Origin: Acinetobacter sedimenti
GTDB taxonomy: Bacteria; Pseudomonadota; Gammaproteobacteria; Pseudomonadales; Moraxellaceae
Length of the DNA: 64,000 bases
Assembly: GCF_022601685.1 (NCBI RefSeq)
Contig: NZ_JAKUML010000006.1
Span: 1 to 64,000, forward strand
Reading direction: 5' to 3'
Every line of letters begins with the position of its first letter. Within the stretch, counting starts at the first letter, position 1. The translations under genes and the position numbers were made by a program. Below the pieces are notes generated by a model, which worked only from the letters and a program-made list of their open reading frames with translations, was not told where the DNA came from and searched no databases. Positions 57,904-64,000 of this stretch are shown here, one piece after another.

Positions 57904-58554
57904 ATGTCCACCAAGAAAAAATCGACAACCAAGCAACCTACTAACCAAAAACTTGCAAAAGGCAATTCTGCATCAGGTTATGCCTACACATTGCAAACCG
58001 TACCTTATGAAATTTCTGCTGAAGAACAACGTCGTGCACAACTTTTGATGTGGCGTAGTACAAATAAAGTTCGTCCTCGCACTTGGGCGATCGTTGCTGC
58101 GGTGGTGTTATTATCGATTTTAGGCTTAATTTTTATTAAAAATTATTCAACGATTATTTGTTGGGTGGCTTTGGCCTCTGTTGCTATCTTCTTGGTTTTA
58201 CGTCTATTCGTTTGGGAATGGTATGCAAAACGCAAAATGGCAGAATTCCCTGCACAAGAAATCAAGGGCATCAAACTTGGCATTCAACCGCATGGTATGG
58301 TGATGCAACAACAAATGAGCATGCCTCCACAACGTGGTATGCAACAAGTCATTGCGCAACCTGGTGTGATGAATGTGGCATGGAAAGAAGTGTCAGAATG
58401 GTATGACAATCAAGAATTTTTATTAATGACATTCAAAGTCAAAGATCAAGATGGCTCATTCTTCTTACCAAAACGTATGGACACCAAGCAATTTTCATTT
58501 GATACCATCCGTAAGCATCTCAATGAAACTGTTGGTGAAGCGAAAAAATTCTAA
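57904..58554 (+). CDS. YcxB-like membrane protein
   Basis: A 216-residue protein with two membrane helices (about 60-105: AIVAAVVLLSILGLIFI, then IICWVALASVAIFLVLRLFVW). The soluble C-terminal part (GVMNVAWKEVSEWYDNQEFLLMTFKVKDQDGSFFLPKRM) has the YcxB pattern of W..V..W.....F......G.FFLPKR. The N-terminus is Lys/Thr/Asn-rich. A Met/Gln-rich stretch (GMVMQQQMSMPPQRGMQQ) joins the two halves. Function unknown. It ends before a good terminator. Confidence 0.8.
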   Translation: MSTKKKSTTKQPTNQKLAKGNSASGYAYTLQTVPYEISAEEQRRAQLLMWRSTNKVRPRTWAIVAAVVLLSILGLIFIKNYSTIICWVALASVAIFLVLRLFVWEWYAKRKMAEFPAQEIKGIKLGIQPHGMVMQQQMSMPPQRGMQQVIAQPGVMNVAWKEVSEWYDNQEFLLMTFKVKDQDGSFFLPKRMDTKQFSFDTIRKHLNETVGEAKKF

Positions 58555-58580
58555 CGACTGCTCTGTAAAACTTATAAATC

Positions 58581-58607
58581 TAGCCTTCTTCTGAAGGCTA
58601 TTTTTTT
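58581..58607 (+). terminator. terminator after the YcxB-like gene
   Basis: TAGCCTTC (58581-58588) pairs with GAAGGCTA (58593-58600), a 4-base loop, then T7. Confidence 0.9.
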
Positions 58608-58732
58608 AACTTTCTAAAAAATATAAAAAAATCAGTCTAAATGAAAATAAAGCTCATTTTTATTCGCAAAATCTATATTATCTTCTTAAAGCTGACGTAT
58701 AATTTGGCTTATTTTTTTTAACTTCACTGACT

Positions 58733-61357
58733 ATGTTTAAGAAAGTATTTTTCCAACTGCATTGGTTTATGGGGATCACCGCAGGATTGGTCTTGTCCAT
58801 CATGGGTGTCACAGGTGCGATCTACTCGTATGAGCAACAAATCCTAAAATGGATCAATCAAGATAGCTATGTGGTTGCAGTGCCTGAGCAAGCGAAGCTT
58901 ACACCTGCTGAGCTGTATTCACATTTCTCACAGCAAGACCCTACTCTGCAAATCAACAGCGTGACCATTGTTAATGAACCATCAGCATCTTCTACGGTCA
59001 ACATCGCCAAAGAAGGTCATCGTCGTGGCTACAATATGTTGGTCAATCCTTACACTGCCGAAGTTCTTCCTGAGATCAGAGGTGAAGGATTCTTTGAATT
59101 TGTCGAAGATTTGCATCGTCGCTTAACCGCAGGTGAAATTGGCAAGCAAATCACTGGTGCATGTGTACTGATGCTGATTTATTTTGTACTCAGTGGTATC
59201 TATCTGCGTTGGCCTAAGAAACATTCTTTGCGTCAATGGCTCTTTGTCAAACCGAAGCTGAAAGGCCGTAACTTTATTTGGGATTTACACGCCGTTATCG
59301 GGACTTGGGTGGTTCTCTTTTATCTTATCTTTGCTGTGACTGGACTGTACTTTTCATATGACTGGTGGCGCAGTGGTATGTTTAAAGTCATGGGCGTAGA
59401 ACGTCCACAAATGCAACAACCGCCAATGCAAGGTGGTGGGCAAGGCGCACCACAAGGTCAACAAGCACGTGATGAAGGTCGTCCGCAAGGTGAACGTGCT
59501 CAAGGTGGAGAACGCAACCGTCAAGGTGCCGATCGTGCAAATGGACAAAAGGAGAAAGTTCAACTCTCTCCTGAACAAATCAACACTGCATTAACTGCAA
59601 CATGGGCGCAATTCCCACAGCAGTTAAACCGTGAATATTCATCAATGACTTTGAATATTCCGAAGTCAGCTGATCCGAAAGTTGAAATTCAGTTTGTCGA
59701 TGCAGAGCCACAACATGAACGTGCTCGCAACTCAGCGACATTCAATTATGCTGATGACAACATCGAAAAACTTGAACTATATGAAGACAAAAAGCTCAAT
59801 GAAAAAATCATGAGTAGCATGTTGCCTGTCCACCGTGGTAGCTTCATGGGTGAACCATATCAGTTCGTTGCTATGCTTGCGTCATTGGCGATGCCATTAT
59901 TCTTCATCACAGGTTGGATGCTGTACTTGAAGCGTCGTAAGCAAAAACGCTTAACACGTGAGGCAAAACAAGGTTCAAATGTAGTAAACCTTGATCCGAA
60001 TGCAGAAAGCTGGATGATTCTCTATGCCAGTCAAACAGGTACGGCAGAGCAAATCGCCTACAACACCTCGACCGCTTTACAGCAAGCAGGTACGCCAACC
60101 CAAGTCAAAGCATTAAAAGATGTCAGCGTTGCAGATATTCAACAGGCACAGCGAGTGCTCTTTGTTGCAAGTACTTACGGTACTGGTGATGCACCTGATT
60201 TGGCGAGTAACTTTGCCAAGAAGCATCTCAAACAAAGTTTTGATTTGAGTGCCGTGAAATTTGCCGTCTTAGCATTGGGTTCAAAGGAATATCCTGACAC
60301 CTTCTGTACCTTTGGTCACGAGTTAAATCTATGGCTTCAATCCAACCAAGCGCATTCGGTCATGGATGTCGTTGAAGTAGATAATGGCAACACTGCTGAT
60401 CTTGAGCGTTGGTATGCAGGTCTTGCAAGCGTTACAGGTAGTGAAATTCAAGCGGTGATTCCTGAAAAAACTTTCGATCAATGGCAATTGATTTCACGTG
60501 AGCTGCTGAATCCAAATAGCTTGGGTGAGCCTACATTTGACCTCAAGTTTAAAGCTTTACATGCAGAAACTTGGCACGCAGGTGATATTGCCGAAGTACA
60601 ATGTGGCAATAGTGTTGAACGCATTGCACTGTTCATTGAGCATCATCAGCTTGATGCGACTGAATCACTCGTTTATGCACTACGCTATAAAGATTTAACG
60701 CAGAGCATCCAGCCTGATAGTAATGACCTCGCTTGGATTGAACAATTGTCAAATCTACCAAGCCGTGAATACTCGATCGCCAGTATTCCTGAAGATGGTT
60801 ATTTGCAATTGGTGGTTCGTCAAAAGCAAATTAGTGACAATGAATTTGGCTTAGGCTCAGGTTGGCTCACTGTGCTTGCATCTTTTGATGAAAATGTACC
60901 GTTACGTGTCCGTACCAATCCAAGCTTCCACTTGATTGATGATAACCGCCCTGCCATTTTCATTGGTAATGGTACTGGTATTGCAGGCTTAATGAGCTTA
61001 CTGAAACAACGTCAGCAACTCGGCTATTCACAAAACTGGTTAATCTTTGGAGAGCGTCAACAATCCGTTGATTACTTCTATCAAGCACAACTCGAAGCAT
61101 GGCATCAGGATGGTCATCTACAACATCTTGATCTTGCTTTCTCTCGTGATCAAGAACAACGAGTTTACGTGCAACATCTCGTCATGGAACACGAAGAACG
61201 CTTGAAACAGTGGATTGCAGATGGTGCGGTGATCTATGTCTGCGGTAGTATCGAAGGCATGGCATCAGGCGTCGATCAAGCCTTGACTGAAACTCTTGGT
61301 GAGGAATACATGACGACATTACGTGAAGAATCTCGCTATCGTCGTGATGTCTATTAA
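58733..61357 (+). CDS. PepSY-TM / flavodoxin / NADPH-reductase fusion protein
   Basis: An 874-residue membrane reductase. Order: PepSY-TM helices (MGITAGLVLSIMGVTGAIYSYEQQ and VIGTWVVLFYLIFAVTGLYFSYDW); a Gln/Gly/Arg-rich periplasmic linker (about 225-290, with QPPMQGGGQGAPQGQQ); a last helix (SLAMPLFFITGWMLYLKRRKQKR); a flavodoxin domain (from about 423: ILYASQTGTAEQIA, STYGTGDAP); then a CysJ-like FAD and NADPH region (REYSIAS, GNGTGIAGLMSLL, IYVCGSIEGM, ending ESRYRRDVY). Such proteins carry electrons from NADPH to the periplasm; iron or siderophore reduction is the likely use, by family only. A shared bidirectional terminator follows. Confidence 0.88.
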   Translation: MFKKVFFQLHWFMGITAGLVLSIMGVTGAIYSYEQQILKWINQDSYVVAVPEQAKLTPAELYSHFSQQDPTLQINSVTIVNEPSASSTVNIAKEGHRRGYNMLVNPYTAEVLPEIRGEGFFEFVEDLHRRLTAGEIGKQITGACVLMLIYFVLSGIYLRWPKKHSLRQWLFVKPKLKGRNFIWDLHAVIGTWVVLFYLIFAVTGLYFSYDWWRSGMFKVMGVERPQMQQPPMQGGGQGAPQGQQARDEGRPQGERAQGGERNRQGADRANGQKEKVQLSPEQINTALTATWAQFPQQLNREYSSMTLNIPKSADPKVEIQFVDAEPQHERARNSATFNYADDNIEKLELYEDKKLNEKIMSSMLPVHRGSFMGEPYQFVAMLASLAMPLFFITGWMLYLKRRKQKRLTREAKQGSNVVNLDPNAESWMILYASQTGTAEQIAYNTSTALQQAGTPTQVKALKDVSVADIQQAQRVLFVASTYGTGDAPDLASNFAKKHLKQSFDLSAVKFAVLALGSKEYPDTFCTFGHELNLWLQSNQAHSVMDVVEVDNGNTADLERWYAGLASVTGSEIQAVIPEKTFDQWQLISRELLNPNSLGEPTFDLKFKALHAETWHAGDIAEVQCGNSVERIALFIEHHQLDATESLVYALRYKDLTQSIQPDSNDLAWIEQLSNLPSREYSIASIPEDGYLQLVVRQKQISDNEFGLGSGWLTVLASFDENVPLRVRTNPSFHLIDDNRPAIFIGNGTGIAGLMSLLKQRQQLGYSQNWLIFGERQQSVDYFYQAQLEAWHQDGHLQHLDLAFSRDQEQRVYVQHLVMEHEERLKQWIADGAVIYVCGSIEGMASGVDQALTETLGEEYMTTLREESRYRRDVY

Positions 61358-61375
61358 AGATAAGTTTTAATCCTC

Positions 61376-61410
61376 AAAAAAAATCCCTCGCATGTTTCGA
61401 GGGATTTTTT
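61376..61410. terminator. bidirectional terminator
   Basis: AAAAAATCCCTCG pairs with CGAGGGATTTTTT across a 7-base loop; A and T runs on both sides make it work for the reductase gene and the convergent DUF2750 gene. Confidence 0.9.
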
Positions 61411-61428
61411 TGCCCAAAAGAATTGCGA

Positions 61429-61896
61429 TTAATTCAAACGAATCTTCCGAGGTAAAGGCACATCAGGATTTTGCTGAAAGAATTGTGGTGCTTGGCTATA
61501 AATTTCATAGAGAAAATTCTTTAAATCCAACAATACTTTTTGTGCATCCAAGAAGACACTCTGACCGTCAGGTGTCATCATAATAGATAACTTTACATTT
61601 TCCTGTTCTGCATAAGGTAGCAGCTCAAAAATGAACTTTTCCAAACTTAAACTCATCGCTTGATGCCCAGCCCAAGATTGATTCTGACAAGCCTGTGCAT
61701 AATGCTTTGCCGCCCACACAGGTAAAACTTGACCGCCTTGCGAAGTCGCACCAATAGCCCAACCATCTTTAAACAAACCCCAAACTTGCTTTTGTTCAAT
61801 GATCTGTCGAATAAAAAAACGATAACGATCGACTGGTTGTTCGAGATTAACTGAATTTTTCTGCGAGCGCCTTGCACCCTGATATGGATTACGCAT
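61429..61896 (-). CDS. DUF2750-like protein, paralog A
   Basis: A 155-residue soluble protein with the N-terminal MRNPYQGARRS and a DUF2750-like body: FFIRQIIEQKQVWGLFKDGWAI, VLPVWAAKHYAQAC, LSLEKFIFELLPYAEQENVKLSIM, then a C-terminal tail (SQAPQFFQQNPDVPLPRKIRLN). Function unknown; relatives often occur alone or in pairs. ATG 61896 has GAGGGGAA three bases upstream. It is 122 bp from a related gene in the same direction. Confidence 0.78.
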   Translation of the reverse strand: MRNPYQGARRSQKNSVNLEQPVDRYRFFIRQIIEQKQVWGLFKDGWAIGATSQGGQVLPVWAAKHYAQACQNQSWAGHQAMSLSLEKFIFELLPYAEQENVKLSIMMTPDGQSVFLDAQKVLLDLKNFLYEIYSQAPQFFQQNPDVPLPRKIRLN

Positions 61897-62018
61897 AGAT
61901 TCCCCTCAATGTATTTTTTTAATATTTCTATAAATGCTCACGATCCTTCATCAACATTTAAATCAATCTAACGTAGTAATTTTAATGAAAGCTATTCTTA
62001 CTCATCGTGTTAGATCAA

Positions 62019-62402
62019 TTATTTTAACGCCAAACCATCCTGACGTATACGCTCTGGCGCCACAAAGATGCACTCTGCTTTAGCATTGCGATTTATTGCG
62101 ACTAAATAATGTTGCTGCTCAAGGTAAGGTAGGATTTCATCAAACAACATATCTCGAGTAATTCTCTTCGGCTCAGAATCTTGCCAAAACAATAAGCAAT
62201 TGCGCTGAGCATCTGCTTTATTATTCCAGATCAACATGGCTTTTTTGCCTTGATCATTCTGATGTAACGTCCAATAATTTTTTGCAATACTCCACACAAC
62301 TTCCCCTTGTTGTATAGCATTTAAAAAATCTTGGTATTGCTGATCTTGATCCAAATTTGGACTTTCGGATGAAGTACCACGACGAGTATACGGATTGCGC
62401 AT
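62019..62402 (-). CDS. DUF2750-like protein, paralog B
   Basis: A 127-residue protein starting MRNPYTRRGTSSES, very like the start of the gene at 61429. The body repeats the same order: YQDFLNAIQQGEVVWSIAKNYW, AMLIWNNKADAQRN, ITRDMLFDEILPYLEQQHYLVAIN, then FVAPERI. It lacks the longer C-terminal tail. The two genes look like an old tandem duplication. Function unknown. Confidence 0.78.
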   Translation of the reverse strand: MRNPYTRRGTSSESPNLDQDQQYQDFLNAIQQGEVVWSIAKNYWTLHQNDQGKKAMLIWNNKADAQRNCLLFWQDSEPKRITRDMLFDEILPYLEQQHYLVAINRNAKAECIFVAPERIRQDGLALK

Positions 62403-62482
62403 TAAAACCAAACTTCAAAAAATCAAACGAACTGAAAATACAACAACATTTCATGCTATCTAAAATCTAGCAACAAAATGTA

Positions 62483-62558
62483 TGGTGGGCGCTGACGGGA
62501 TCGAACCGCCGACATTCTGCTTGTAAGGCAGACGCTCTACCAACTGAGCTAAGCGCCC
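62483..62558 (-). tRNA. tRNA-Val (TAC), copy 1
   Basis: A 76-base cloverleaf on the minus strand: GGGCGCT acceptor pairing with AGCGCCC, anticodon TAC in CTTACAA, T loop GTTCGATCC and encoded CCA. It is identical to copies at 63194 and 63668 and is the last gene of the array as transcribed. Confidence 0.96.
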
Positions 62559-62566
62559 TGAACGAG

Positions 62567-62585
62567 CTTAAAACGTTGTTTTAAG
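62567..62585 (-). other. hairpin 5' of tRNA-Val copy 1
   Basis: CTTAAAAC (62567-62574) pairs with GTTTTAAG (62578-62585), a 3-base loop. It occupies the same place as the hairpin at 63277-63299, but with different bases, so the pairing rather than the sequence is kept. Confidence 0.6.
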
Positions 62586-62592
62586 CGAAGTG

Positions 62593-62710
62593 CAAGACAA
62601 ACGAAGTGCGTAGTATCTGAAAACATCACTTCTCAAAACATATGCACTGTAATCTTTTGCCCGAACGCAAGGGAAAATTTAAATTTTCCTATAGTATTCG
62701 ACTCATAAAA
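62593..62710 (-). repeat. tRNA-spacer repeat, copy A
   Basis: The unit begins CAAGACAAACGAAGTGCGTAG (first 20 bases shared with the other copies) and contains CGAACGCAAGGG, the palindrome GGAAAATTT/AAATTTTCC (62672-62689) and TATTCGACTCA. About 120 bp long. Confidence 0.75.
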
Positions 62711-62713
62711 CTT

Positions 62714-62831
62714 CAAGACAAACGAAGTGCGTAGCAGATGTCTAAGAACTTCATTCTTTGAGATCAATGTTTAGCCAAACCAAACATGAGGGAAAATTTA
62801 GACTTTCCTAAGACCTTCAATTCATAAAGCA
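62714..62831 (-). repeat. tRNA-spacer repeat, copy B
   Basis: Starts with the same 21-base head as copy A (62714-62734) and keeps the GGAAAATTT...CTTTCC hairpin (62791-62808) with a G-U pair on the minus strand. The rest is diverged. A further decayed head (CAAGACAAATACAGAATGC) follows at 62833. Confidence 0.65.
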
Positions 62832-63079
62832 ACAAGACAAATACAGAATGCCTAAGCTTCATGACATAGCTTAATACAAACTAACATTTTTTAGCAATTG
62901 CATATGACAAAACTTGTCATTCATTTGTTAAAAAGATGAAGAAATTATGTTCAAGAGTGGAGCTTGAATGACTTAGGTTTAGATTTAGATGATTTAGACT
63001 TAGCTGTCTTGGATCTAATATAGCTTGAATTTAGATAACTTAATTTTTGATGACTTGATTTTGGATAAATTAAGAGAAA

Positions 63080-63156
63080 TGGCGCAGCGGACGGGGCTCG
63101 AACCCGCGACCCCCGGCGTGACAGGCCGGTATTCTAACCAACTGAACTACCGCTGC
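63080..63156 (-). tRNA. tRNA-Asp (GTC), copy 1
   Basis: A 77-base cloverleaf on the minus strand: acceptor GCAGCGG with CCGCTGC, anticodon GTC in CCTGTCACG, T loop GTTCGAGCC and encoded CCA. Identical to copies 2 and 3. Confidence 0.97.
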
Positions 63157-63193
63157 ACTTAGGTTTCGCATTAAAGCGTTTGAATCAAAACTA

Positions 63194-63269
63194 TGGTGGG
63201 CGCTGACGGGATCGAACCGCCGACATTCTGCTTGTAAGGCAGACGCTCTACCAACTGAGCTAAGCGCCC
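63194..63269 (-). tRNA. tRNA-Val (TAC), copy 2
   Basis: Same 76-base tRNA as copy 1, with encoded CCA and anticodon TAC. It lies 37 bases upstream (in transcription) of tRNA-Asp copy 1. Confidence 0.97.
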
Positions 63270-63276
63270 TGAACGA

Positions 63277-63299
63277 ATAAAAAAGCATTGCTTTTTTAT
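63277..63299 (-). other. hairpin 5' of tRNA-Val copy 2
   Basis: ATAAAAAAGC (63277-63286) pairs with GCTTTTTTAT (63290-63299), a 3-base loop. The flanks (TGAACGA on one side and AGTGCAAGAC on the other) match those of the hairpin at 62567, but the stem bases differ. Confidence 0.65.
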
Positions 63300-63304
63300 G
63301 AGTG

Positions 63305-63427
63305 CAAGACAAACGAAGTGCGTAGTATATATACTACAACTTCATTCTTTGACGTCACCGCCAAACTAAACCGAACGCAAGAGAAAGTTTTAACTTTCTT
63401 TTATTTGTATTCGACTCAAATAAACTT
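63305..63427 (-). repeat. tRNA-spacer repeat, copy C
   Basis: Starts with the head CAAGACAAACGAAGTGCGTA, contains a palindrome at 63322-63337, CGAACGCAAG, a perfect hairpin AGAAAGTT/AACTTTCT (63382-63399) and TATTCGACTCA. It fills most of the gap between tRNA-Val copy 2 and tRNA-Asp copy 2. Confidence 0.75.
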
Positions 63428-63434
63428 TTTGCAA

Positions 63435-63511
63435 TGGCGCAGCGGACGGGGCTCGAACCCGCGACCCCCGGCGTGACAGGCCGGTATTCTAACCAACTGA
63501 ACTACCGCTGC
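63435..63511 (-). tRNA. tRNA-Asp (GTC), copy 2
   Basis: Same 77-base tRNA as copy 1, with encoded CCA. It is separated from copy 3 by 42 bases. Confidence 0.97.
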
Positions 63512-63553
63512 ATCGCAAAGGTACTATTTCAAACGTAATGTGCTAAACATAAA

Positions 63554-63630
63554 TGGCGCAGCGGACGGGGCTCGAACCCGCGACCCCCGGCGTGACAGGC
63601 CGGTATTCTAACCAACTGAACTACCGCTGC
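63554..63630 (-). tRNA. tRNA-Asp (GTC), copy 3
   Basis: Same 77-base tRNA, second in the transcript after tRNA-Val copy 3. Confidence 0.97.
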
Positions 63631-63667
63631 ACTTAGGTTTCGCATTAAAGCGTTTGAATCAAAACTA

Positions 63668-63743
63668 TGGTGGGCGCTGACGGGATCGAACCGCCGACAT
63701 TCTGCTTGTAAGGCAGACGCTCTACCAACTGAGCTAAGCGCCC
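63668..63743 (-). tRNA. tRNA-Val (TAC), copy 3
   Basis: First gene of the array as transcribed, 24 bases after the promoter -10 box. Same 76-base sequence as the other two, CCA encoded. Confidence 0.97.
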
Positions 63744-63767
63744 TAAGTGTTTGACTTAGTGAGGTGC

Positions 63768-63795
63768 ATTATAGAGATTCTAGTGAGGGTGTCAA
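63768..63795 (-). promoter_or_regulatory. promoter of the tRNA-Val/Asp array
   Basis: On the minus strand both hexamers are perfect: TTGACA (63790-63795) and TATAAT (63768-63773), with a 16-bp spacer. A GC-containing discriminator (GCACCTC) follows, as in stringently controlled stable-RNA promoters. Confidence 0.9.
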
Positions 63796-63909
63796 ACGCT
63801 TTTCATGATTTTTTTGGAATTTGCGTTTGATTGTTTAAAAATAAAACTTATTGGCGAAAATAACGCTTATACCTTGATTTTAAACTTGATCTTTTGCTTG
63901 TTCAGCGAC

Positions 63910-64000
63910 TCATTCAACTGTGGTGCTTTCATTTTTAGGCTCTGGACGAAGCCAAAGCCAAATCGCAACGATAAGCATGGTGAGGTCAGTAAACACTTTG
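63910..64000 (-). CDS. small membrane protein, partial (C-terminal end)
   Basis: The minus-strand frame enters from the right edge and stops at TGA 63910-63912. The visible 29 residues read KVFTDLTMLIVAIWLWLRPE and then PKNESTTVE: one membrane helix and a short charged tail. The N-terminal part lies outside the window. Too little is visible for a family call. It runs in the same direction as the tRNA array, whose own promoter follows. Confidence 0.5.
   Translation of the reverse strand, partial: KVFTDLTMLIVAIWLWLRPEPKNESTTVE

Larger units (their letters stand above)
62559..63079. other. 521-bp spacer of the tRNA array
   Basis: Between tRNA-Val copy 1 and tRNA-Asp copy 1. It holds a hairpin, two repeat copies and, at 62940-63075, a low-complexity stretch with recurring GACTTAG/TTTAGAT words. 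No coding frame was found. Confidence 0.6.
63080..63269 (-). repeat. 190-bp [Val-Asp] unit, copy 1
   Basis: tRNA-Val copy 2, a 37-base spacer and tRNA-Asp copy 1. By reading, the block is identical to 63554-63743, spacer included, so it is a recent duplication or was homogenised by gene conversion. Confidence 0.85.
63554..63743 (-). repeat. 190-bp [Val-Asp] unit, copy 2
   Basis: Holds tRNA-Val copy 3, the 37-base spacer and tRNA-Asp copy 3; matches 63080-63269 throughout. Confidence 0.85.

Noticed and set aside
63070..63476. Open frames across the tRNA-Asp/Val genes (63070-63312 and 63288-63476)
   Set aside because: They cover tRNA genes; the recurring GRGFEPRP-like translations come from tRNA sequence.
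62483..63743. Regularly repeated sequence resembling a CRISPR array
   Set aside because: The repeats are complete tRNA genes and tRNA-linked spacers of unequal length, with identical spacers; no cas genes are present.

Overview
The window reads as chromosomal DNA of an Acinetobacter-type gammaproteobacterium. This rests on moderate-to-low GC, genus-typical neighbourhoods (dut-algC-argB, ibaG-murA-hisG-hisD-hisC), a DcaP-type porin with an N-terminal coiled coil, and a complete fil cluster, which I know mainly from Acinetobacter. The species cannot be fixed by eye.

Layout. 1-450: two broken IS3-family transposase tails. 0.5-9.8 kb: rlmH, a yadGH-like ABC exporter cotranscribed with queF, a hypothetical gene, the wall genes rodA/mltB/rlpA, an Mpo1-like membrane protein and a LuxR-type regulator. 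10-19.5 kb: a lipoprotein, a YafJ-like amidotransferase, an OlsB-like acyltransferase, dut-algC-argB, rep and a patatin. 19.8-24.8 kb: aspC, then two identical tRNA-Asn genes flanking an lrp-yitT-tyrB operon. 24.9-36.0 kb: the fil locus on the minus strand, with four filA paralogs and then filB to filF, closed by a strong terminator. 36.1-42.6 kb: pabB (divergent) and ibaG-murA-hisG-hisD-hisC. 42.9-50.2 kb: hpf, rpoN, a broken diguanylate-cyclase gene, a DUF817 protein, hemE and an L,D-transpeptidase. 50.3-62.4 kb: a DcaP-like porin, a nitroreductase, a Bcr/CflA exporter, a YccS-like protein, a YcxB-like protein, a large PepSY-flavodoxin reductase and two DUF2750-like paralogs. 62.5-63.8 kb: a six-gene tRNA-Val/Asp array with duplicated units and structured spacers behind a near-ideal promoter.

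The most interesting system is the fil locus. It was named as a putative pilus cluster, but its parts do not match known pilus machines. It encodes several small exported proteins sharing an AT(G/A)QDG motif near the mature N-terminus, a stand-alone exported C39-type cysteine peptidase with its catalytic residues in place, a beta-barrel protein with a long acidic N-terminal region, a FadL-type barrel, an exported protein and a lipoprotein. The parts list resembles the Pseudomonas Fap functional-amyloid system (C39 protease FapD, outer-membrane channel FapF, exported fibre subunits). I propose, as inference, that Fil is a Fap-like export and surface-assembly system with expanded substrates. A second point of interest is the tRNA-array spacers, where hairpins are kept by paired base changes between copies.
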